A stretch of 64,000 nucleotides of DNA from PALSA-1353 sp050014015 (lineage in GTDB: Bacteria; Planctomycetota; Phycisphaerae; Tepidisphaerales; Tepidisphaeraceae). This document shows, piece by piece, positions 51,544-59,965 of this stretch; positions within the stretch are counted from its first letter, which is position 1; each line of letters opens with the position of its first letter. The notes beneath the pieces are model-generated. The model saw nothing but the letters and a program-made list of their open reading frames with translations, had not been told where the DNA came from and did not search any database. Where the stretch lies: positions 11,237-75,236 of the forward strand of contig JBEKEC010000021.1 of the NCBI GenBank assembly GCA_050014015.1, given 5' to 3'. A program made the translations under genes and the position numbers.

Positions 51544-52362
51544 CTAACTCCCCATTCGTTCATCGGCCACGATCTTCCCGTCCTCCATGGTAATTCGCCG
51601 CCCCGCGCGTTTCGCCAGCGAAACGTCGTGCGTCACCATCACGATGGCCTGTCCCCCGGCATGCAACTCGTGAAAAATCTCCGCGATCAGTTCGCCGTTC
51701 CGCCGGTCGAGATTCCCCGTCGGCTCATCCGCCAGCAGCACCCGCGGCTCGTTGGCCAGCGCCCGCGCCACCGCCACCCGCTGTTGCTCTCCGCCGCTCA
51801 GACGGTTGGCGCGCCGCTTTAGCTTCTCCCCCATCCCCAGCCGCTTCAGCAACTCCGCCGACCGCTCCATCGCCGCCTCCCGGCTCAGCCGCCCCGACTT
51901 GAACATCGGCAACGCCACGTTCTCCTGGGCCGTGAATTCCTTCAGCAAATAGTGAAACTGAAACACGAATCCCACCATCCGGTTCCGCAGCATCGCCAAC
52001 TGCGCATCGCTCAGGTCCGCCGTATCCTGCCCCTCGATAAACACCTCGCTCGGCGGATCGAACAGCCGCCCGGCCGCATCGAACCTCGTCGGCCGATCCA
52101 ACCCGCCCAAAAGATAGAGCAGCGTGCTCTTGCCCGACCCGCTGGCACCGACGATGCAGGCATATTCCCCCCGGCGAATGATCAGGTTCACCCCGCCCAG
52201 GACTTCGTTGGCGGCATCGCCCGTTCCCAGCACGCGCCGAACGTGCCGCGCTTCCAGCAAGATCGGCGGAAAACCATCCGCCTTCGCGCCTGTTTCGGGA
52301 AAGACGTTCCTCCGCACCTCGAAATCTGACAATTGTGCCCTCACCATAGCTGCCCTTTGCAT
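51544..52362 (-). CDS. ABC transporter ATP-binding protein (LolD/MacB-type)
   Basis: 272 aa; an ATG at 52347 with AAGGG upstream is an alternative start. Walker A is GASGSGKST, the signature LSGGEQQRVA, Walker B RVLLADEPT with catalytic Glu, and the switch His is in MVTHDVS. A ~35-residue N-terminal extension precedes the domain. The LolD/MacB/FtsE branch is recognised by VGFVFQFHYLLKEFTAQENVALP. It should power the FtsX-type permease at 54236-55483 with the fusion protein at 55483-56730. In other MacAB or Lol sets these genes are contiguous; here a two-gene plus-strand cassette (52419-54217) separates them. The ATPase therefore needs its own promoter or read-through. Confidence 0.9.
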   Translation of the reverse strand: MQRAAMVRAQLSDFEVRRNVFPETGAKADGFPPILLEARHVRRVLGTGDAANEVLGGVNLIIRRGEYACIVGASGSGKSTLLYLLGGLDRPTRFDAAGRLFDPPSEVFIEGQDTADLSDAQLAMLRNRMVGFVFQFHYLLKEFTAQENVALPMFKSGRLSREAAMERSAELLKRLGMGEKLKRRANRLSGGEQQRVAVARALANEPRVLLADEPTGNLDRRNGELIAEIFHELHAGGQAIVMVTHDVSLAKRAGRRITMEDGKIVADERMGS

Positions 52363-52418
52363 TGTATCAGATCGGTCACAATGTTGGTTTGTGTTCGACT
52401 TTGGAGTAAAGTCTCATC

Positions 52419-53771
52419 GTGGCCATTACCAAGATACGGGTACGAAATTTTAAGTCATTCGCAGACAGCGGCGAGGTTCCCATCGCCCCGTTGACGGTCA
52501 TTTTTGGACGCAACAATACGGGCAAATCGTCGATACTTCAAAGTCTCCTTCTTCTCACGCAAACGCTCGACTCTCCTGGTGAAGGCGCAAGCCTGAACAT
52601 GCGCGGTCCCTTGTATGCGGCGGGAATGTACTCGGACATCGTTCATAAACACCGAGCAAGTGAGCACGTTGAGTTTCGATTTGAAGTTGCGACCACCCCT
52701 GATCGTACAGATGCCATTGAGTTAGAGTTCGCGTCGGGTGAACCTCAACCACCTCGATTGGTCCGACTGGAAATACGCACCGGCCAACGTGGAAGCGGGC
52801 GAGATTCTGGTAATGGCTTTAACACGCTAAAAATTAAACGTGCCCGGGGCTATGGTGGCCCGTTTGAGTTGATTATTGGCAGTAAACGCCTCGGCTCTGG
52901 CAGGAAAGCAAATTTTCTTTTCTCCGTCAATCACTTGCTACCGTTTATTGATGACGAATTGCCTTCACGCGGCCGGCCCGATGAACCTCCGGGTCGAATT
53001 CGTGCCAGCGCGAGGCAGGCCTTAAAATCCCTCGAAGATTCGCTTCGCTCAATTCGCGCCGTTGGAGCATTTAGGAGGCAGCCGGATCGCCGATATGAGT
53101 ATGCCGGACGCCCTCCACTTGGCATTGACGCGAGCGGAGAACACGTTATTGATGCATTAATAGAGGATTCAACGCGCCGGCATCATCGTGGTGAACTGAT
53201 CGGACCTGTCAACAAATGGCTGTCTGCGATTGGACGCGTCAAGCTGCAGCGAATTCGCGTTCTTTCCAAGGCTTCCAAAATTTACGAAATTCGTCTCAAA
53301 GACACAGATTCTGGTCGGTGGGCAAACTTCGCGGATGTCGGTTTCGGCATTGGGCAGGTGCTTCCCGTGATTGTCGAGGGGCTTAGAACACCCAAGGATG
53401 GGACCTTTCTGGTTCAAGAACCAGAGATCCATTTGCATCCCGACGCTCAGCTTGCCATGGCAGATTTTCTGATTGACTTGGTTGCCGCGGGCCGCCGCGT
53501 CATCGTCGAAACTCACAGTGAGCCGTTACTGTTGCGCATTAGGCACCGCGTCGTTGAGCAACCGGACGGAAGAAGTCGTAAATCGAAGCTAGGTCCGGAA
53601 GATGTCAGCGTTATCTATGTGAGCAAAACTGAAGAAGGAGCGAGTTGTACTCAGGCATTGACCTTGGACGAGCTAGGGCAAATCAAGAATTGGCCTACTG
53701 GCTTTATGGAGGAGGTCACACAAGAGCGAATGGATCTTCTCGGCAGCATGACGAAGCAAGCGGGGAAATAA
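52419..53771 (+). CDS. AAA/SMC-like ATPase with DUF3696 C-terminus, candidate defence ATPase
   Basis: 450 aa from a GTG (GGAG 13 nt upstream). ITKIRVRNFKSF and VIFGRNNTGKSSIL (Walker A ~30-38) open an OLD/RecF-like ABC-type ATPase head. FLVQEPEIHLHPDAQL is Walker B and D-loop, and VIVETHSEPLLLRIR carries the switch His. The last ~60 residues, ALTLDELGQIKNWPTGFMEE, are the DUF3696 tail. ATPases of this kind work with a nuclease partner in several anti-phage systems. The gene ends in a 1-nt overlap (TAATG) with a PIN-like gene. Base composition and codons look less GC-rich than the ABC genes around it, and it is inverted within their operon, so recent acquisition is likely. Confidence 0.85.
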   Translation: MAITKIRVRNFKSFADSGEVPIAPLTVIFGRNNTGKSSILQSLLLLTQTLDSPGEGASLNMRGPLYAAGMYSDIVHKHRASEHVEFRFEVATTPDRTDAIELEFASGEPQPPRLVRLEIRTGQRGSGRDSGNGFNTLKIKRARGYGGPFELIIGSKRLGSGRKANFLFSVNHLLPFIDDELPSRGRPDEPPGRIRASARQALKSLEDSLRSIRAVGAFRRQPDRRYEYAGRPPLGIDASGEHVIDALIEDSTRRHHRGELIGPVNKWLSAIGRVKLQRIRVLSKASKIYEIRLKDTDSGRWANFADVGFGIGQVLPVIVEGLRTPKDGTFLVQEPEIHLHPDAQLAMADFLIDLVAAGRRVIVETHSEPLLLRIRHRVVEQPDGRSRKSKLGPEDVSVIYVSKTEEGASCTQALTLDELGQIKNWPTGFMEEVTQERMDLLGSMTKQAGK

Positions 53772-54217
53772 TGGCGATTCTTGCCGTGGTTGACACCCTC
53801 GTGTTGCAAAAGGCCAACGCATCCCTGGAGAATCAACCAAGAGAAACGTCGAAGTTTTCAAAACGGCTGCAGCTATTGAAGTCTATCCAAGCTGGTCGGA
53901 TTCGCGTGCTTGTGAGTTCAAAGTTGATAGGTGAATATCGGAGGCAGGTCCGCGAGCCGCGCAATGTTTTCATCCAGAATTTCTTTGCCTTGCTGACTCA
54001 AGGCAATCTCGCTCTCTCTAACTGGGTTCCGTGGAGTGGGAGTGTGTCCGAAAAGGCTGGACGATGTCGTTTCCCACGCGAAGACCCTCACGTTTTGCAA
54101 ACAGCGATCCACAATACGGAACGCACCTGGATCCTGACAGAGGAAATGCGGATGCTGAAAACGGACCAGTGCATTTATCGACAGTTTTCGGTTCACATCG
54201 ATGACCCGACGCGGTAG
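53771..54217 (+). CDS. PIN-like nuclease domain protein, partner of the DUF3696 ATPase
   Basis: 148 aa. The start at 53771 overlaps the stop of the ATPase gene by one nt (TAATG). Acidic positions typical of PIN nucleases can be picked out: VVDTLVL (Asp near the N-terminus), SSKLIGEYRRQV (Glu), REDPHVLQTA (Asp), and ILTEEMRML in place of the usual T-x-D. The family fit is plausible but not certain, since the last acidic residue is Glu rather than Asp. As second gene of a tight pair it is probably the effector that cuts RNA or DNA when the ATPase is triggered. No antitoxin-like gene is adjacent. The downstream permease gene is on the other strand, 18 nt away. Confidence 0.6.
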   Translation: MAILAVVDTLVLQKANASLENQPRETSKFSKRLQLLKSIQAGRIRVLVSSKLIGEYRRQVREPRNVFIQNFFALLTQGNLALSNWVPWSGSVSEKAGRCRFPREDPHVLQTAIHNTERTWILTEEMRMLKTDQCIYRQFSVHIDDPTR

Positions 54218-54235
54218 CTGACAAAATCAAAGCGG

Positions 54236-55483
54236 TCAGTGCGCGCCACGGATCACCTCCACCGGATCGTATTTCGCCGCGCGACGCGCCGGATACACCG
54301 CCGCCAGCAATACGATCACCATCGAACTGACGAATGCCCAGACGTACATCCAACGGCTCTCGCTCATCAGCAACCCCTCGGATTTGATGAGCCCTTCCAC
54401 CTGGATCGGCAATCGCCGCAATCCTTCCACGCCCAGCTTGCCGATGATTTCGCCCAGCACCGTTCCAATCAGGCCGATCATCAGGCCCTGGAAAACGTAA
54501 ATCCACGTGATATCCGCGCGGGACAGGCCGAAGGATTTTAGAATGGCGATTTCATTGACCCGCTCCAGGACGGACATGATGAGGATATTCAGCACGCCGA
54601 ACGCCGCCACCACCAGCAATGCCCCGGTGATGATGTAGGTGATGATGCTCTGGATCGCGAAGATTTTCAGGAAATTCGCGTTGCTTTCCTGCCAACTTTC
54701 CGTCTTGTATCCCGCGATGGATTCGATCTGGGCGGCATAAGCCTGCGCTTTGGTATAATCCTCGGTCCTGACGATGATGTCGTTGATGACGTTCTTTTTG
54801 TCCAGCAGGGTCTGGGCGCTGTTGATGAGCATGTAAACGCGCGAATAATCCTCGGGAGTCACTCCGGTCTGGAAGATTCCGACGACCCGCGCCGTCGTCC
54901 GTCCCCCGGTATTGCTCGACAGGGTGATCTCGTCGTTGAGCTTGGCCCCCAGCAAATCCGCCACGCCCCGGCCCACGATCACCCCATCCGCCGTCGTTCG
55001 CAGACGATCGAAATTCCCCTCCACTACGTCGTCTCCGATGGTGGTCACGCGCAATTGCTGCTCCGGCTCAATGCCCAGCAGAAACACGGTCATCGTCTTG
55101 GTCCCGTAGGTGGCGATGGCGTCGCCGTCCACCTCCGGCGCCACCGCCTCGATTCCCCGAAGGTGACGAAGCTGCGCCATCAGCCCCGCCGCGTTCTTGA
55201 TCTTCTTCACGTCTTCCCGCGGCTTGACGCTGTCCACCGCCAGCAACGTGTTTGGATCAGTGTAAACCAGCTCCAGGATCTTCGTCCGCGTTTCCCGCGG
55301 TTCGTCGTGAATCGTGATGTGGCCGCTCGATTCAACCGTCTCGATGATGAACTTGTCCTTGAACCCCTCCATCATCGCCACCATCGTGATGAACATCGTC
55401 ACGCTGATCGTTACCCCCGCCACGCATACCAGCGACTGGCGCTTGTGCGACAGAAGATATCTCACGGCGATGTACCAACGCAT
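54236..55483 (-). CDS. FtsX-like ABC transporter permease (MacB/LolC-type)
   Basis: 415 aa. One transmembrane helix (~20-42) precedes a large periplasmic region, then three helices form the FtsX domain (~285-410): IITYIITGALLVVAAFGVLNIL, ILKSFGLSRADI, and a terminal VYPARRAAKYDPVEVIRGAH, the classic end of this family. Such permeases act as mechanical couplers for export of macrolides, lipoproteins or other substrates. The start overlaps the stop of the membrane-fusion gene by one nt, so the two are coupled. The matching ATPase lies beyond the inserted cassette at 51544-52362. Confidence 0.92.
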   Translation of the reverse strand: MRWYIAVRYLLSHKRQSLVCVAGVTISVTMFITMVAMMEGFKDKFIIETVESSGHITIHDEPRETRTKILELVYTDPNTLLAVDSVKPREDVKKIKNAAGLMAQLRHLRGIEAVAPEVDGDAIATYGTKTMTVFLLGIEPEQQLRVTTIGDDVVEGNFDRLRTTADGVIVGRGVADLLGAKLNDEITLSSNTGGRTTARVVGIFQTGVTPEDYSRVYMLINSAQTLLDKKNVINDIIVRTEDYTKAQAYAAQIESIAGYKTESWQESNANFLKIFAIQSIITYIITGALLVVAAFGVLNILIMSVLERVNEIAILKSFGLSRADITWIYVFQGLMIGLIGTVLGEIIGKLGVEGLRRLPIQVEGLIKSEGLLMSESRWMYVWAFVSSMVIVLLAAVYPARRAAKYDPVEVIRGAH

Positions 55484-56730
55484 CAGCGAAACCCCTTGAA
55501 CGAATCCCCGCTGGTTTTCGGCTCATTCAGCGCCGCCGCCACGATCGGATCGATCCAATGCGTGCGCACGGCCTGGCCCGGCTGTAAATCCAGCGTCGGG
55601 CTGATGACCACCACGTCGCCCTTCTCGAGGCCGGATACAACTTCCGTCCGCTCGACGCTCTTGAGCCCCGTCACGATCGCCGGCTTGTCCAGCTTGCCGT
55701 CACGCACCACCATCACCGCTCCGCCCTGCACCGCCTGCGTCGGTACGATTGTCGCTTGCTCCCGATACGCCACGATGAAATTCAATTCCCCCGTCATTCC
55801 CGCCGCCAGCCGAAGATCGGGTCGGTCGAACTTCACGTCCACTTCGTACGTTCGCCGATCCGGGTCGGCCTTGTCGTAAATCTTGTCCACCGTCCCGCTC
55901 AAAATCTCGTTGGGATATGCGTACAGCGTCATCTTCACGACCTGCCGATCGGTCGCGGTGGGGGGCCTCAGCCGGTTCTTGTCCTCCTCATCCACCTGCG
56001 CCCGCATCACCAGCCGCCCCGCCGAAACGTCCGCCAACTGCAACACGTGATCGTTCACCGCCACCCGCGTGCCGTCGGAGATCGGCCAATCCAGCACCGT
56101 CCCGTCGATCGGGCTATGGATCGTCGCCTGGTCCAATTGCCATTGCGCATCCGCCAGCGCCGCCCTGGCCACTTGCACGTCCCGCTCCAGATCCAACTTG
56201 CGCGAGGCGATCTGACTCTTGTACGACTCGACGTCGCTCCACAGCGATTTAACCCGGTTCATCGACTGATCCAGATCGTTCTGGCTCGTCGCCCCATGCC
56301 CCCGGAGCGAGGTCACGCGCTTCTCGTCGTCCAATGCGATCTGGAGTTGGTCGCCGCTCGCCTGCAATTTCGCCCGCAGTTCGAGCAACACCGGCGAGGC
56401 CGCGTCGTCGGCCAATTTCTCCTTGCGAGTCAGTTCCGCCCTGGCCTGATCGACCGCGAACCGCAAGTCCGCGTTGTCCACCACGCCCAGCACCTGCCCG
56501 CGCTTGACGTTCGACCCCTTATCCACGGAAAGATGAATGATCCCCGCGACGTTGCTGCGCACGGAATATTCATGCTCGGCCGACACCGTCCCCGTCGCGT
56601 AAAACGCCTCCACCACCGGCCCCTCGATTACCTCCGTCACCTCCACCCCCGGCCGCAAATAACGATACGCCGCCGCCCCCGCCCCCGCGGCGACCACGAC
56701 GGACACCAAAATCCCCCAAAACCACTTCAT
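55483..56730 (-). CDS. Membrane-fusion protein of the ABC exporter (MacA/HlyD-like)
   Basis: 415 aa from the ATG at 56730, set by GGAGG seven nt upstream; an ATG two codons before overlaps that site. An N-terminal membrane helix (WGILVSVVVAAGAGAAA) is followed by a lipoyl/barrel-sandwich part (GTVSAEHEYSVRSNVAGII), a coiled-coil (~90-200) and beta-barrel domains (ATIHSPIDGTVLDW, GMTGELNFIV). The protein bridges the inner-membrane pump to an outer-membrane channel. It is first in the operon, coupled by TGATG to the permease. No TolC-like channel is encoded nearby. Substrate is unknown. Confidence 0.93.
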   Translation of the reverse strand: MKWFWGILVSVVVAAGAGAAAYRYLRPGVEVTEVIEGPVVEAFYATGTVSAEHEYSVRSNVAGIIHLSVDKGSNVKRGQVLGVVDNADLRFAVDQARAELTRKEKLADDAASPVLLELRAKLQASGDQLQIALDDEKRVTSLRGHGATSQNDLDQSMNRVKSLWSDVESYKSQIASRKLDLERDVQVARAALADAQWQLDQATIHSPIDGTVLDWPISDGTRVAVNDHVLQLADVSAGRLVMRAQVDEEDKNRLRPPTATDRQVVKMTLYAYPNEILSGTVDKIYDKADPDRRTYEVDVKFDRPDLRLAAGMTGELNFIVAYREQATIVPTQAVQGGAVMVVRDGKLDKPAIVTGLKSVERTEVVSGLEKGDVVVISPTLDLQPGQAVRTHWIDPIVAAALNEPKTSGDSFKGFR

Positions 56731-56737
56731 GCCCATT

Positions 56738-56742
56738 CCTCC
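56738..56742 (-). promoter_or_regulatory. Ribosome-binding site of the membrane-fusion gene
   Basis: GGAGG on the minus strand, seven nt before the ATG at 56730. It decides between that ATG and the one at 56736, which would leave one nt. Confidence 0.7.
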
Positions 56743-56757
56743 ATTCTAGTCGATGAT

Positions 56758-56922
56758 GGGTGCGTGACACTTTCTGCGAGCCATCTTCTTCCCCTCCCCT
56801 GGTACTCCGGGGGAGGGCCAGGGTGGGGGTTTTGTGGGCCAATCGACGTTCGACCCGCACCCCAACCCTCCCCCTGAGTACAAGGGGAGGGGGAAATTCT
56901 CCGCAGCAACTGTCACGCACCC
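56758..56922. repeat. Long imperfect hairpin repeat (GGGAGGG-type)
   Basis: Outer arms 56758-56769 and 56911-56922 pair exactly. Inside, two GC-rich units each with CCCTCCCC/GGGGAGGG self-complementarity flank a short centre. Palindromes of this composition recur across planctomycete and other genomes. It fills the gap upstream of the exporter operon. Confidence 0.7.
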
Positions 56923-57013
56923 GTCGATGATCGCTGGTTTCCGGCTTTTAGTTGACATAAACTTATGACGGATCATATTGTTAGACGAAGCCGCCGTCAG
57001 GAGCTTGCAGGCA

Positions 57014-57433
57014 ATGTCACAGCACTCCTCCTCGTCATCCGGGACCGTACAGATGGAACTCCACCAGATCGTCATCCGCGAGATGCAGGACTCGCAAATC
57101 ATCGTCCTGAAGGAGGTGGACGGCGAGCGAAATTTCCCCATCGTTATCGGAAGCAATGAAGCCCTGGCCATCGACCGCCGCCTCAAGGGCCTTCCCACCC
57201 TGCGCCCCATGACCCACGATCTGCTGGCCAGCGTCATCGAGCAAATGGGCGGCACCATCGAGCGCATCGAAATCAACGATCTCGAGGAGCATACCTTTTT
57301 CGCCCTGATCTACATCCGCCGAAATGGCGAGGTCCTCCAAATCGACAGCCGCCCCAGCGACGCCATCGCCTTGGGCATCGCCACCACCGTCCCGATCTAC
57401 GTCGCCGAACACGTCCTGAATGCCGTAACGTGA
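57014..57433 (+). CDS. Bifunctional nuclease family protein (DUF151)
   Basis: 139 aa from the ATG at 57014; a TTG at 56978 is also open. The DUF151 pattern is complete: VIREMQDSQIIVLKEVDGERNFPIVIG, LRPMTHDLLASVIEQMGG, and IDSRPSDAIALGIATTVPIYVAEHVL. Plant and bacterial relatives have shown DNase and RNase activity. The physiological role in bacteria is unclear, though they often lie near tRNA modification genes. It is alone on the plus strand, followed by 430 nt of hairpin repeats. Confidence 0.9.
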   Translation: MSQHSSSSSGTVQMELHQIVIREMQDSQIIVLKEVDGERNFPIVIGSNEALAIDRRLKGLPTLRPMTHDLLASVIEQMGGTIERIEINDLEEHTFFALIYIRRNGEVLQIDSRPSDAIALGIATTVPIYVAEHVLNAVT

Positions 57434-57503
57434 TGGAGCGGTGGCGCGCCTTAAAGCAGATTACCGCGAAGGCGCACAGCGCGAGCTCTGCCCGCAACCC
57501 AAT

Positions 57504-57614
57504 AAAGATCTCACGCAGAGGCGCAAAGGCGCAGAGAACCAAAAGAAGTCAAGGCTTTGCTTTCTTTTACTTCTCTGACTTCTCTGCGCCTTTGCGCCTC
57601 TGCGTGAGATCTTT
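57504..57614. repeat. 33-bp perfect inverted repeat (hairpin element)
   Basis: Arms 57504-57536 and 57582-57614 are exact reverse complements, each beginning AAAGATCTCACGCAGAGG, around a 45-nt centre rich in A/T. No open frame crosses it convincingly. Such a perfect long palindrome is too long for a simple terminator and resembles a REP-type mobile palindrome. Confidence 0.8.
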
Positions 57615-57758
57615 CTCCAATGGATTTGAAATCGAATCGAGCCGGAGTGCAAATGAGCGTTGCACCCACGAAGCCGCGTGATATTGGAAAATCTTGGCGT
57701 GGAGGAAAGAAATTGCAGGATATCAACGAAGGGGGTCCCGGCGATTAAACGCCGGGTC

Positions 57759-57816
57759 CCGCGAAGTTGCGCGAAGTTAGAATCAATTCTTGTTTTTTCT
57801 TCGCGCAACTTCGCGG
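57759..57816. repeat. 18-bp perfect inverted repeat (CGCGAAG-type)
   Basis: Arms 57759-57776 and 57799-57816 pair fully around a 22-nt AT-rich loop containing a T6 run. CGCGAAG units continue past 57816. It belongs to the repeat-filled gene-free stretch 57434-57867 between the DUF151 gene and argF, which otherwise holds no gene I can support. Confidence 0.75.
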
Positions 57817-57867
57817 CCTTCGCGTCTTCGCGGTTAATCTTCTACAAATGCTTACGAACTTGAGATC

Positions 57868-58788
57868 CTAAGCCCCACCCAGGAGAACCGCCAGCAACCC
57901 CTTCTGAAAATGCAGCCGATTCGCCGCCTGCTGGAAAATCGCCGATTGCTTCCCTTCCATCACGCCTTCGCTGATTTCCATTCCCCGATACGCCGGCAAG
58001 CAGTGCATCACCACCGCGTGCTCCGGCGCGGCCGACATCAGATTTTCATCCACGATATATCCGGCGAAATCCCGCACCCGGCGCTCCTTGTCCGTCTCCT
58101 GGCCCATGCTCACCCAGGTGTCGGTATAAACGACGTCCGCTTCCTTCACCGCCTCGGCCGGGCTGCGCGTCGTCTGGAAATCCATCGTCGGGACCTGCGA
58201 CATAATCCGATCCATGTCCGCCGCGGGCAATTCATATCCGGCCGGTGACGCCAGGATAAATCGCACTCCCAGCTTGCCGCACGCCACCGACAGCGACCGC
58301 GCCACGTTGTTCCCATCCCCGATGAACGCCATCGTCCGGCCCGTCAGGTCGCCGAATTTCTCCCGCATCGTCATCAGGTCCGCCATCGCCTGGCACGGAT
58401 GGCTGTAATCCGTCAAGCCGTTCACCACCGGCACCGTCGCCCATTTCGCCAGATCGAGCATTTTCTGATGCTGATAAGTCCGCGCCATGATCCCGTCGCA
58501 CATCCCCGACAGAACGCGGGCGACATCCTTCACCGGCTCGCGCCGGTCCAGACCGACTTCATCATCCCGCAGCAGCATCCCATTCCCGCCGAGTTGCGCC
58601 ATCGCCACGTCGAACGCCACGTGTGTCCGCAGGCTCGGCTTCTCAAAAATCATCGCCAGCGTTTTCCCCGCCAGGATCGGATCATTCCGACCCGTCTGGC
58701 GATGCTGTTCCTTGAGCCGGTCGGATACCTGAAGCACGTGCTCAAGCTCCGCGACGCTGCAAGCGGCAATGGAAATAAAGTGGTGCAT
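57868..58788 (-). CDS. argF: Ornithine carbamoyltransferase
   Basis: 306 aa from the ATG at 58788. The enzyme makes citrulline from ornithine and carbamoyl phosphate. KPSLRTHVAF is the carbamoyl phosphate loop (usually S-T-R-T-R, here with Leu and His in the variable places), HPCQAMADL follows, and VVMHCLPAYRG carries the catalytic Cys. Length is normal. It is downstream of argB on the same strand, separated by a hairpin repeat of ~50 nt. The R-to-H change in the loop is also worth checking in relation to specificity, since acetyl- and succinyl-ornithine enzymes differ in neighbouring positions. Confidence 0.92.
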   Translation of the reverse strand: MHHFISIAACSVAELEHVLQVSDRLKEQHRQTGRNDPILAGKTLAMIFEKPSLRTHVAFDVAMAQLGGNGMLLRDDEVGLDRREPVKDVARVLSGMCDGIMARTYQHQKMLDLAKWATVPVVNGLTDYSHPCQAMADLMTMREKFGDLTGRTMAFIGDGNNVARSLSVACGKLGVRFILASPAGYELPAADMDRIMSQVPTMDFQTTRSPAEAVKEADVVYTDTWVSMGQETDKERRVRDFAGYIVDENLMSAAPEHAVVMHCLPAYRGMEISEGVMEGKQSAIFQQAANRLHFQKGLLAVLLGGA

Positions 58789-58806
58789 GAGAGTTGCGGG
58801 TTGCGG

Positions 58807-58856
58807 GTTGCGAGTTGCGAGTGAAGGATATGTGATCCTAACTCGCAACTCGCAAC
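58807..58856. repeat. 16-bp inverted repeat between argB and argF
   Basis: Arms 58807-58822 and 58841-58856 are exact complements built of GTTGCGA units, extended by further imperfect copies on both sides. It lies in the intercistronic gap and may act as attenuator-like hairpin or be one of the mobile palindromes of this region. Confidence 0.75.
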
Positions 58857-58870
58857 TCGCAACTTCCCTT

Positions 58871-59761
58871 CTACCTGACTATTTCCGTCCCGATCCCCGC
58901 CTCCGTATAGATCTCCAGCAACAGGGCATGCGGAATCTGGCCGTCGATGATGTGCGTTTTGTTCACGCCGCCCTTGAGGGCCGCGACGCACGCCTCGACC
59001 TTCGGGAGCATCCCGCTGGTAATCACGCCGCTCTTGACTAACTCGTCGATCTGCCCGGAATTCAGGTGCCGCACCAGGCTGTCCGGGTCCTGCGGATCGG
59101 TGCGAATCCCGTGCGTGTCGGAAACGACCACCAGCTTTTCCGCTTTCATCGCCGCGGCCACAGCGCCCGCCGCCGTGTCCGCGTTCACGTTCAGCTTGTT
59201 CCCCGCCCCGTCCCGCGCAATCGTCGCGATCACCGGAATCGAGTCCGCCTGCACCAGCAACTGCAGCAATCTCGCGTTCACCGTCGTCACCTCTCCCACC
59301 AGACCCAGATCGATCCGCCGCCCATCCGGACCCGGCAAATACGTCTTCTCCGCGAACAACACCACGCTCGACAACGAATGCAACCCCATCGCCTCGCATC
59401 CCTGCATCTGAATGAAATTCACCAGGAACCCGTTGATCTCGTTGCACAGCACCTGCTCGGCGATCGCCAGCGTCCGCTCATCGGTATATCGCCGCCCCAT
59501 CACCATCTGCGGCTGCAATCCCGCCGTCTCCATCCGCTGGTTGATCGCCTTGCCTCCCCCGTGCACGAGGATCGGCTGCATCCCCACGTAATTCATGAAG
59601 ACGATATCGTTAAGCAGATCGGTCAGCGCATTCTCATCATCCATGATCGACCCACCGACTTTGACGACGACGACCTTGTTATGGAACCGCTGGATATATC
59701 CCAGCGCCTCCACCAGGGCCGAGGCCTTGTCGATCGCGACGGTGTCGATGAGATGTTCCAT
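58871..59761 (-). CDS. argB: Acetylglutamate kinase
   Basis: 296 aa from the ATG at 59761; a TTG at 59776 is less likely. It phosphorylates N-acetylglutamate in arginine synthesis. VVVVKVGGSIMDD opens the amino-acid-kinase fold, PILVHGGGKAINQRM binds acetylglutamate and the phosphate, and LNVNADTAAGAVAAAMKAEKLVVVSDTHGI is the nucleotide region. The end GGVNKTHIIDGQIPHALLLEIYTEAGIGTEI is typical. No N-terminal helix for arginine inhibition is obvious, apart from a short helix around 10-25, so feedback control is uncertain. It precedes argF on the minus strand. Confidence 0.94.
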   Translation of the reverse strand: MEHLIDTVAIDKASALVEALGYIQRFHNKVVVVKVGGSIMDDENALTDLLNDIVFMNYVGMQPILVHGGGKAINQRMETAGLQPQMVMGRRYTDERTLAIAEQVLCNEINGFLVNFIQMQGCEAMGLHSLSSVVLFAEKTYLPGPDGRRIDLGLVGEVTTVNARLLQLLVQADSIPVIATIARDGAGNKLNVNADTAAGAVAAAMKAEKLVVVSDTHGIRTDPQDPDSLVRHLNSGQIDELVKSGVITSGMLPKVEACVAALKGGVNKTHIIDGQIPHALLLEIYTEAGIGTEIVR

Positions 59762-59965
59762 GAACGAGCGGCCCAAAATAGTGAAACGAAAGCGGAGAAG
59801 TCTAGAAATTGCGGGCGGCTATGTCAAAAAGAGCGATGAGGAACTACTTCAGATTTAATTTTTTATATCCCTTTGATTTTTCCCAAACGCCCACGTCGCG
59901 GTGGACTCTTTGCGCCACCTCCTTGTACAATCTCAGCCTTGTCTTCACAAAACGTGCCTGATGCC

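Noticed and set aside
56978..57013. TTG start of the DUF151 protein
   Set aside because: The ATG at 57014 sits where the conserved part begins. The extra residues lack family similarity.
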